64,000 nucleotides of DNA. Origin: Deltaproteobacteria bacterium (lineage in GTDB: Bacteria > Desulfobacterota_D > UBA1144 > Nemesobacterales > UBA2774). The translations under genes were made by a program, and so were the position numbers. This document shows, piece after piece, positions 57,855-64,000 of the stretch. The stretch is from NCBI GenBank assembly GCA_040223695.1, contig JAVKFU010000018.1, forward strand, positions 248,001 through 312,000, in the 5' to 3' direction. Within the stretch, counting starts at the first letter, position 1, and each line of letters opens with the position of its first letter. The notes under the pieces are model-generated. The model was given only the letters and a program-made list of their open reading frames with translations, had not been told where the DNA came from and searched no databases.

Positions 57855-58325
57855 TCAGGACTTGGATTTCACTACATACATATTCGGGTTTTGAAGCCTC
57901 ACGGCCTGAAGCCGCTGTTGAATGATGTAGGCAAAACGCTTTAATAGCTCATAGCCGAGGTCGTGATCTTCCTCGCTCTTTGTCCGCAGGAAGTTGCCGT
58001 CTATTGACACGGCCACCGTGGGGGCTACCGCCTTTGCGTCGAAATGGGTCAGATAGGGAGGGAAGAGCCATGCCCAGCCGAACACATCGCCTTCCCCGAT
58101 CATTTGAATAGTGATGGGGTCTCTATCGGGGGCGAGCTTGGTTTCAAGCGCTATTATGCCCTCCTGGATTAAATAGAACTTGTCGGCTTTGTCGTTCTCG
58201 TGAAAAATAAGCTCGCCTTCTTCGAAATTAACGTATGAAGCCTTTTCTACTATCATGTCGATATACTTTTTGTCGAGTCCTTTGAAGCAGTAGTGCTCTT
58301 CCAGTATTGACTCAAGTTTTTGCAT
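57855..58325 (-). CDS. Single cyclic-nucleotide-binding domain protein
   Basis: The 156-residue protein is one CNB domain with DKFYLIQEGIIALETKL and a phosphate-binding-like stretch GEGDVFGWAWLFPP. No helix-turn-helix follows, so it is not a Crp/Fnr regulator. The FGWAWLFPP block recurs in other stand-alone CNB proteins known to me. It may sense cyclic nucleotide and regulate a partner. GGGAG precedes the start. A direct repeat lies 83-102 bases upstream of its start. Confidence 0.85.
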   Translation of the reverse strand: MQKLESILEEHYCFKGLDKKYIDMIVEKASYVNFEEGELIFHENDKADKFYLIQEGIIALETKLAPDRDPITIQMIGEGDVFGWAWLFPPYLTHFDAKAVAPTVAVSIDGNFLRTKSEEDHDLGYELLKRFAYIIQQRLQAVRLQNPNMYVVKSKS

Positions 58326-58624
58326 GTCGCATATCTCCCGGCAAAATCAAATATACACCTCAATATTATAATTTAATTCGCATGATATGTCGTTGTAAAT
58401 AAAATTCTTCAACATATTTCAACATATATTGTAACATAAATAGATGTATGGATTAAAGCGGGAAAGGCTTGATTAACGGGCTTTGCCATTTCGAGAATGG
58501 CTACGGGCGGGTCCTGAGCCCTCTTATCCATACGGATGTACGAGCTGTAGGACCCGATTATCCACGGCTTGGTCTTCGAGTCGCAGCGATGATAAATCCC
58601 GCTCTGTTGACTCACCCGGCGAAT
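58326..58624. other. 299-base intergenic region with a short direct repeat
   Basis: The region lies between two minus-strand genes. The only obvious structure is TTCAACATAT twice in a row at 58408-58427. A minus-strand frame at 58409-58615 exists but has no ribosome site and overlaps this repeat; I do not call it. Confidence 0.4.
58408..58427. repeat. Direct repeat TTCAACATAT x2
   Basis: Two perfect 10-base copies stand head to tail. A third near-copy does not follow. One helical turn of spacing makes an activator or repressor site possible for the CNB gene, whose start is 83 bases away. Confidence 0.4.
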
Positions 58625-60430
58625 TTAGGGCTCTGTAATGTCCATACGCTGCATCATGCCCACATCCTCATGAGTCAGAATGTGGCAGTGCATTACAAAG
58701 CTTCCCGGGAATAAGGGATCCAGAAAAGTCCTGAAGGTTATGGTGCCGAAACTTGAGTCATTGATATTTCCGCTCCCACCGATAGCTGTCGGCACCAGGA
58801 GTGTATCGCGCCATTCGGGCTCTGGAAGGGGAATGCCGTTTACATGAGTAATCAGAATCGGATTTACGTGGATGTGGAACGGGTGATCCGAGAATGTACG
58901 GTTTATGATTGTCCATTCCTCGAAATTACCGCCGAACATATTGTCATACAGCGGTTCGTCCGCGGTGAAAAGCCCTTCTTTTAGATAATCGATACGGGGC
59001 ATTTCCGGGTCGAAGACCGGGTTCGGTATACCTGTGTCATCAGCATCCCTCGCCATGAGCAAGGTGGTGAAATCCGTGCCTCCCCAGTAATCGGCGTCGT
59101 AGAGAGCGAAGTACCATCCACAGGAAGGCAGGCGGTTTTCCGGCATGGCTTGTTGTCCGCCCATGCCGCACGCCTCCATTGCCATATTGCGTTCGGCATT
59201 CAGCGGAGCGGTTAACATCTCTGCTCTTGTAGGAATTCCCGAAGTTTGGGGCAGAGGTCCTGCGGGCAGACCCATGTTTTTTTCGCCGCCTGATACAACA
59301 ATTGTGGCCAGAGTCACCGGGTAGGTTACTGCGGGGAAATCACCCCCGATACGAGCCGTCCGGGCCCCGGGGGCTACACCCTGCGGGGTAACTGAGTAAG
59401 GACCTGATGGGTCGAGCACCTGAAGGAGATACGTGCCCGGCTCACCCGCCTTAATGAGGACGTCCACACGGTTACCGGCTCCCATTACGTAAGGCTCCCC
59501 TTCGTCAAGCGTAAGCATCTCGGGGGTGTTTATTCCGTCGTTGGCGACTACGTTCAGGCTGTGCCCCTCGAGAGCTACGGGTAATGTTTCGCCGGAAGCC
59601 GCGTTCAAGAGCCTCCACCGCTGAACTTCGCCGGGGCGCATTTTCAGCGTAGGGTTGGTTACTCCGTTTGTGGTGAAGTAGGCGTTACTGTTGAGGTATG
59701 TGGCCCAGAGTCCGTTAGTAGCTCCGAAGTCTGAATTGGCTTGCACAGCGTCCTCGTTTACAAAAGGAACCCCGCCGTTTTCATCGGTCCGGATTACCTG
59801 AAAAGCCATAAGAATTTCTTTGGCCGCGGCTATTTCCGGGACCTCATTCAAATCTCCGGGCCCGCCTTCGATAATCAGAAAGCCCGACATTCCGCCGAAG
59901 AACTGAAAGCTGGTCGAGCCGTGTTTGTGGGGATGGTACCAGAAAGTGCCGCTCTGATGGTCGGAGCTTATATCGACTTGAATCGGATTAGACGTTCCGG
60001 GCTCCATGTGCCTGAATACGTTATCCGAGATGCCGTTCGGGCTGACTGTCAAACCGTGAGTATGCACGTTCGTGGTAAAGGGGTCATGGGGAAAAGCTCC
60101 TCCCCTTTGAGTATCAGGGTTTTCAGGAAAATCGTTTATTAAATCGATCTGCAGTGAGTCGCCCGGTCTTAACCTTAGGGTAGGACCGGTAAGCGCCCCC
60201 TCGTATGTCGGCGTATTTATAAGGTCCAGCTCGCCTGTTTCCATGTTTTCGATGAAATTCTCCGCAATGAATGTCCTCAAAGTTGTTCCCAGAACGCCGT
60301 TTTGAGAATGTCTTTCCTCGGGCTGGGGAAATCCGTCTCCGCCGCGGTTCTTGCTGCATCCTCCTACGGCTAAAAAAGCTATAAAGAATAAAGATATTAC
60401 TAGAGTTATGCTCACCTTCATGTTCTTCAT
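58625..60430 (-). CDS. Multicopper oxidase, predicted lipoprotein
   Basis: The 601-residue protein has three cupredoxin domains. The four copper motifs are NVHTHG, WYHPHKHG, HPFHIH and HCHILTHEDVGMM. These give a type 1 site with methionine and a trinuclear type 2/3 cluster. The signal peptide ends VGGC, a lipobox with Cys25. It oxidises a substrate with oxygen; a bilirubin oxidase- or CotA-like activity or copper or manganese oxidation is possible. The ATG at 60430 is chosen because the promoter at 60517-60545 starts transcription after the longer upstream frame begins. AAGGAGG lies 13 bases upstream. Confidence 0.9.
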   Translation of the reverse strand: MKNMKVSITLVISLFFIAFLAVGGCSKNRGGDGFPQPEERHSQNGVLGTTLRTFIAENFIENMETGELDLINTPTYEGALTGPTLRLRPGDSLQIDLINDFPENPDTQRGGAFPHDPFTTNVHTHGLTVSPNGISDNVFRHMEPGTSNPIQVDISSDHQSGTFWYHPHKHGSTSFQFFGGMSGFLIIEGGPGDLNEVPEIAAAKEILMAFQVIRTDENGGVPFVNEDAVQANSDFGATNGLWATYLNSNAYFTTNGVTNPTLKMRPGEVQRWRLLNAASGETLPVALEGHSLNVVANDGINTPEMLTLDEGEPYVMGAGNRVDVLIKAGEPGTYLLQVLDPSGPYSVTPQGVAPGARTARIGGDFPAVTYPVTLATIVVSGGEKNMGLPAGPLPQTSGIPTRAEMLTAPLNAERNMAMEACGMGGQQAMPENRLPSCGWYFALYDADYWGGTDFTTLLMARDADDTGIPNPVFDPEMPRIDYLKEGLFTADEPLYDNMFGGNFEEWTIINRTFSDHPFHIHVNPILITHVNGIPLPEPEWRDTLLVPTAIGGSGNINDSSFGTITFRTFLDPLFPGSFVMHCHILTHEDVGMMQRMDITEP

Positions 60431-60516
60431 GGTAGTGGTCGATCCTCCTTTTGGATTGTGGCGCAAATCAGTATGGAAACAAGCTAGAGCCTGAAAAAAA
60501 TACTCCGGCATCTTAA

Positions 60517-60545
60517 TTATTATGTATACAACAGGCGAAAGTCAA
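60517..60545 (-). promoter_or_regulatory. Probable promoter of the multicopper oxidase gene
   Basis: On the minus strand TTGACT (60540-60545), 17 bases, TAATAA (60517-60522). The leader would be about 80 bases. No copper-responsive operator was recognised. Confidence 0.5.
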
Positions 60546-60639
60546 TATAGAAAAATAAGAAATCAATATAGCAGCTAATATGAGGCAGGTATTGTCCTCT
60601 CGGATATACCTTCATTATTAGTTATTATTAATCCGGAAC

Positions 60640-61017
60640 ATGAAAAAACTATATACGCCTGTTGATGAATCCGAGCTTGTATTCTTAAAAAGTCTGTTCG
60701 AGGCTGAAGGGCTGCCGTTTTATGTTTTGAACGATAATTTCGGCTCGCTCTATTCGGGGGTATATATGAATTACTTTAACGCGAAAACGATAATGGTTCC
60801 CGAAGAGTTCTTCGAGGACGGAAGGGAATTGATACTCAGCGTGAAAACGGACGCGGTCTTCGAGGACGAACGCCGTAACGATAATAACCGTAACGATAAT
60901 AAAGGAGAATATGGAGGGGCGGATTTTCTGAAAGCCCTTGTTAACCTTTTTTCTTTCAAATGGCTCTACACGCGTTCAGGAAAAAACGAGAAGGACAAGG
61001 ACAGTAATGACCTCTGA
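60640..61017 (+). CDS. DUF2007 domain protein
   Basis: The 125-residue protein has the DUF2007 ACT-like fold: KLYTPVDESELVFLKSLFEA at the start, NDNFGS and a PEEFFEDGRELIL helix near 58-70. DUF2007 domains may act in signal transduction, without a clear role. The C-terminal part contains an Asn/Asp-rich linker. The DNA there holds a perfect 15-base tandem duplication (60873-60902). The start has only a weak ribosome site. It is divergent from the multicopper oxidase. Confidence 0.82.
   Translation: MKKLYTPVDESELVFLKSLFEAEGLPFYVLNDNFGSLYSGVYMNYFNAKTIMVPEEFFEDGRELILSVKTDAVFEDERRNDNNRNDNKGEYGGADFLKALVNLFSFKWLYTRSGKNEKDKDSNDL
60873..60902 (+). repeat. 15-bp tandem repeat inside the DUF2007 gene
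   Basis: CCGTAACGATAATAA occurs twice in succession, without mismatch. It is in frame (five codons) and encodes repeated R-N-D-N-like residues in a flexible linker. Length variation would keep the frame. Confidence 0.75.
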
Positions 61018-61109
61018 GAATGAAATTCTCCTTTGACTGTTAGGCGAATATTAAATATAATCCTGGCGCCGGTTTTTCCGGTATTCAATTATAAATAGCA
61101 TGCTTTGAC

Positions 61110-61137
61110 TTGACTCGGATTAAATTATTACTAGAAT
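61110..61137 (+). promoter_or_regulatory. Probable promoter of the transhydrogenase operon
   Basis: TTGACT (61110-61115), 16 bases, TAGAAT (61132-61137). The leader to pntAA at 61281 would be about 137 bases, long enough to hold regulatory structure, but none was recognised. Confidence 0.5.
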
Positions 61138-61280
61138 GATTTATCCGGCATGGTTCGATAAGCAGAAAATAATTAAAGATCCAGAACGGGTATTGAGTTA
61201 TCTCGAAATTGCAGGTATAAATTTGCACTCAAAATTTTTATTGATTATAAATTAACTCCAAGGGGAATATAGAATAATCC

Positions 61281-62429
61281 ATGATCGCAGGCGTTCCTAA
61301 AGAGACATATCCGGGAGAAAGACGCGTTTCCATAGTTCCCGGCAACGTGCCGGCGCTGCAGAAGGCGGGCTTCGTTGTGCATCTGGAAACGGGGGCGGGA
61401 CTCGAAGCGGGCTTTACAGATAAAATGTATGAAGAGGAAGGGGCTATTATACTCGACCGAAGCCAGGTGCTTTCCAAATCGGACGTCATACTTCAGATAA
61501 GAGCAATAGGCACCAACCCGGAGTCCGATGCGGAAGATATCAAGCTTCTTAAACAGGGTCAGATAGTTATAGGCGTCATAGACGCGTTGTCGAACAAGGA
61601 TGCGGTTCAGACGCTCAGGGAAAGCAAAGTGAGGGCTTTCGCGCTTGAGCTTGTTCCGCGTATCACCAGGGCGCAGAGTATGGATGTTTTGTCCTCACAG
61701 GCAAACATAGCCGGCTATAAAGCGGCGCTTATAGCTGCGGATTCGCTTCCCAGGATGTTCCCCATGATGATGACAGCCGCGGGAACCATCACACCGGCGC
61801 GTGTGCTCGTGGTCGGGGCGGGTGTTGCGGGGCTACAGGCGATTGCCACTTGCAACAGGCTAGGCGCTATTGTGTCGGCCTACGATATACGCCCTGCCGT
61901 AAAGGAGCAGGTGAAAAGCCTGGGGGCCAAATTCGTCGAACTTGAGCTTGATACCGAAGAAACCGAGGACAAGGGCGGATACGCGAAAGAGATGGACGAG
62001 GATTTTTACAGGAAGCAGAGGGAACTGATGGGGAAGGTAGTAGCGGAGAACGACGCCGTGATCACGACTGCCGCAGTGCCGGGTAAAAAAGCTCCAGTGC
62101 TGGTTACGGAAGACATGGTGTCGGGAATGCGGCCCGGCTCAATTATTGTGGACCTCGCGGCAGAGACAGGAGGGAATTGTGAGCTGACCGAAGCCGGTAA
62201 AACCGTGGTGAAGCACGACGTAAGTATAATTGGCCCGGTGAACCTGCCGTCCAGCGTGCCTTATCACGCGTCTCAGATGTATTCTAAGAATATCTCCAAC
62301 CTGCTTCTCCTCATGGTTGAAGAAGAGGAGCTGAAAATAAATATGGAAGACGAAATAATAAAAGAGTCTATAGTGGTGGATGACGGTAAATTGGTGAACG
62401 ACCGGGTAAAGGAAAGTTTGGGACTGTAA
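61281..62429 (+). CDS. pntAA: NAD(P) transhydrogenase subunit alpha, part 1 (NAD-binding domain)
   Basis: The 382-residue soluble protein is domain I of the proton-translocating transhydrogenase. VPKETYPGERRVSIVPGN begins the alanine-dehydrogenase-like fold; RVLVVGAGVAGLQAIAT near 174-190 is the NAD-binding loop. SQANIAGYKAAL and PGSIIVDLAAETGGN are further family blocks. Alpha is split into two polypeptides here; the membrane half is the next gene, 28 bases downstream. AAGGGG lies somewhat far (15 bases) from the ATG. Confidence 0.96.
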   Translation: MIAGVPKETYPGERRVSIVPGNVPALQKAGFVVHLETGAGLEAGFTDKMYEEEGAIILDRSQVLSKSDVILQIRAIGTNPESDAEDIKLLKQGQIVIGVIDALSNKDAVQTLRESKVRAFALELVPRITRAQSMDVLSSQANIAGYKAALIAADSLPRMFPMMMTAAGTITPARVLVVGAGVAGLQAIATCNRLGAIVSAYDIRPAVKEQVKSLGAKFVELELDTEETEDKGGYAKEMDEDFYRKQRELMGKVVAENDAVITTAAVPGKKAPVLVTEDMVSGMRPGSIIVDLAAETGGNCELTEAGKTVVKHDVSIIGPVNLPSSVPYHASQMYSKNISNLLLLMVEEEELKINMEDEIIKESIVVDDGKLVNDRVKESLGL

Positions 62430-62457
62430 TTAATCATCGATAAGGAGGGAGGTCTGT

Positions 62458-62739
62458 ATGGACAGTTTTTCAGTTGTATTCACAATATTTGTTCTGGCGG
62501 CATTTGTGGGCTTTGAAGTGATTTCCAAAGTCCCCCCAACTCTTCATACACCCCTTATGTCGGGCTCAAACGCGATATCCGGTATTACCATAGTCGGCGC
62601 AATTATTTCCGCGGGCACCCAGCATACCTGGCTTACAACCGTGCTCGGCTTTCTGGCGGTTGTTTTCGCCGTGATCAACGTGGTCGGCGGATTCATGGTA
62701 ACAAACAGAATGTTAGCAATGTTCAAAAGGAAGGATTAA
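62458..62739 (+). CDS. pntAB: NAD(P) transhydrogenase subunit alpha, part 2 (membrane)
   Basis: The 93-residue protein has three membrane helices and the block GFEVISKVPPTLHTPLMSGSNAISGI, which is the usual start of the transhydrogenase domain II (quoted here with known family form). It makes part of the proton path. GGAGGGAGG precedes the ATG. It lies between pntAA and pntB and is three bases from the latter. Confidence 0.95.
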   Translation: MDSFSVVFTIFVLAAFVGFEVISKVPPTLHTPLMSGSNAISGITIVGAIISAGTQHTWLTTVLGFLAVVFAVINVVGGFMVTNRMLAMFKRKD

Positions 62740-62742
62740 GGA

Positions 62743-64000
62743 ATGTCTCCCGGACTGGTAAACATAGCGTATCTGATAGCGGCAGCTTTATTTATCATCG
62801 GCCTGAAAGGGCTTTCTCATCCCAGGACCGCGGTAAGGGGAAACTTGCTCGGCGCTCTGGGCATGCTGATTGCGATTGTAGTTACTCTGCTCGATAAAAA
62901 TATTGTCGGATTCGGTGTAATATTCGCGGGATTAATTATCGGCAGCGGCATAGGTGCCGTGCTGGCGATCAGGATACAGATGACCGCGATGCCCCAGCTG
63001 GTGGCCCTTTACAACGGTTTCGGCGGTATAGCCTCGGTCTTCGTAGCCGGTGCTGCCCTGTTCGAAGCGGGGCATCTCGCAGGTACTCCGTTAACGGTGA
63101 ACGCGGACACCCAGTTTTCCCTTTCTATTTTTGCTTCCGGGTTTATCGGGGCTATTACATTCTGGGGGAGCCTGGTTGCTTTCGGAAAACTTCAGGGATT
63201 GACTAATGAGGGCTCTGTCCGCTACCCCGGAGATCAGGTAGTTAAAATCGCGCTGGCAATATTAATGATTATCCTGGCTTATGTAATGGTTGTCTATCCG
63301 TTATCATCGACACCGTATTGGTTGATGGTAATCATGGCGTCATTGCTGGGCATTCTGGTTGTTATACCCATTGGCGGGGCCGACATGCCTGTGGTAATCG
63401 CCATTTTGAACTCCCTGTCGGGACTCGCCGCTGCGGCGACGGGATTCGTTTTATATAACACCGTACTCATAGTCGCTGGTACGCTGGTGGGCGCTTCAGG
63501 AATAATCCTGACATTGATTATGTGTAAGGCGATGAACCGTTCCATAGCCGATGTGCTTTTCGGCACATTCGGCGCCGCTGCGGACGGTCCGTCTTCTGAC
63601 GATGTTTATGCCGGAAAGGTCAAATCGACATCCGCCGAGGAAGTCGCCATGCTGCTCGAAGGAGCGCGCAAGGTTGTGGTGGTCCCCGGATACGGAATGG
63701 CTGTAGCTCAGGCTCAGCACGCTGTAAGGGAGCTTTTCGATCTTCTCGAGAAACACGGTATAACCATGGAGTTCGCCATACACCCGGTCGCGGGACGTAT
63801 GCCGGGCCACATGAACGTCCTTCTGGCGGAGGCCGATATACCTTATGACAGGCTCAAGGATATGGACGATATTAATCCGGGTTTCAAGCAAGTGGACGTT
63901 GCCATTGTAATCGGCGCCAATGACGTTGTTAACCCCGTGGCGAGAACAGACCCCAAGAGCCCGATAGCCGGTATGCCGATACTCGATGTCGATTACGCAA
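62743..64000 (+). CDS. pntB: NAD(P) transhydrogenase subunit beta, partial
   Basis: The gene runs past the right edge; 419 codons are visible. It has an N-terminal membrane part of about eight or nine helices, with ALYNGFGGIASVFVAGAAL, and then the NADPH-binding domain III. That domain begins VVVVPGYGMAVAQAQHAV and continues EFAIHPVAGRMPGHMNVLL. Subunit beta normally has about 460 residues, so only the C-terminal end is missing. AAGGAAGG lies before the ATG at 62743. Together with the two alpha genes it makes NADPH at the expense of the proton gradient. Confidence 0.96.
   Translation, partial: MSPGLVNIAYLIAAALFIIGLKGLSHPRTAVRGNLLGALGMLIAIVVTLLDKNIVGFGVIFAGLIIGSGIGAVLAIRIQMTAMPQLVALYNGFGGIASVFVAGAALFEAGHLAGTPLTVNADTQFSLSIFASGFIGAITFWGSLVAFGKLQGLTNEGSVRYPGDQVVKIALAILMIILAYVMVVYPLSSTPYWLMVIMASLLGILVVIPIGGADMPVVIAILNSLSGLAAAATGFVLYNTVLIVAGTLVGASGIILTLIMCKAMNRSIADVLFGTFGAAADGPSSDDVYAGKVKSTSAEEVAMLLEGARKVVVVPGYGMAVAQAQHAVRELFDLLEKHGITMEFAIHPVAGRMPGHMNVLLAEADIPYDRLKDMDDINPGFKQVDVAIVIGANDVVNPVARTDPKSPIAGMPILDVDYA

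Noticed and set aside
58409-58615. 68-codon minus-strand frame between the CNB and multicopper oxidase genes
   Set aside because: No ribosome site and no recognisable features; it ends in the AT-rich repeat area.

Overview
The window reads as chromosomal DNA from an aerobically respiring diderm (Gram-negative) bacterium. The evidence is an Omp85 outer-membrane assembly protein, several lipoprotein signals, Tat components, a caa3-type oxidase and promoters of ordinary sigma-70 type (TTGACA or TTGACT, 16-18 bases, then a TATAAT-like box). Base composition looks close to half G+C by eye. The mix of genes (b6f-like cytochrome b with a PDWY motif, two NDH-2 enzymes, DUF3943, DUF4336, DUF547, an orphan nuoF) would fit an uncultivated deltaproteobacterial or Dadabacteria-like lineage, but nothing here fixes the phylum and I hold that placement with low confidence. 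No rRNA, tRNA, CRISPR array, transposase, integrase or phage gene was recognised.

Layout. Bases 1-7.2 kb carry minus-strand genes: a large flavoprotein/polyferredoxin fusion, a DUF547 protein, a GH15-like glycosidase, an ECF sigma/anti-sigma pair and MarC. An HtrA-type protease and an NDH-2 follow on the plus strand. From 16.9 kb back to 10.5 kb a minus-strand operon encodes oxidase subunits II, I and III, CtaG, an unknown two-helix membrane protein, a Rieske protein and a cytochrome b with a cytochrome c domain, behind a near-consensus promoter. Bases 17-29.7 kb hold Omp85, a short PrmA-like methyltransferase, a TatA/B protein, an MDR oxidoreductase, an apparently dead M3-like metallopeptidase, an MFS transporter, a secreted HEAT-repeat protein, two small unknowns and HisS. 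Bases 30-46.9 kb hold a glycosyltransferase, a tandem DUF3943 pair, a decayed SnoaL-like gene, a cupredoxin, a phasin-like protein, a CDP-alcohol phosphatidyltransferase, DUF4336, an SDR, fumarase, a secreted protein with a duplicated four-cysteine domain, a tandem alpha/beta-hydrolase pair, an LhgO-like oxidase and a geranylgeranyl-reductase-like flavoprotein.

The 47-55 kb part has the most accessory character. An isolated nuoF is followed by an AT-rich repeat of 187 bp. A second copy, identical except for two extra C in a C-run, lies 5.7 kb downstream. Between the copies are TatA, a DUF883-like protein, MgtC/SapB, DUF1328, a second NDH-2 and a CPA1 antiporter. Other hairpins and degenerate intergenic repeats cluster in the same gaps. 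The right end carries CBS and cyclic-nucleotide-binding proteins, a rhodanese-SufE-SufU sulfur-transfer group, a multicopper oxidase, and the proton-translocating transhydrogenase pntAA-pntAB-pntB, which runs off the edge.

Together the genes describe quinone-based aerobic respiration: two NDH-2 enzymes reduce quinone, and a bc/b6f-type complex passes electrons through fused cytochrome c domains to a caa3 oxidase. NADPH is supplied by the transhydrogenase, and copper, sulfur and envelope-maintenance functions surround this core. The strongest leads for something undescribed are the exactly periodic double four-cysteine protein (41405-42124), the M3-like protein that has lost its metal site (21304-22779), the unknown membrane protein in the respiratory operon, and the long direct repeat around 48.8 and 54.5 kb.
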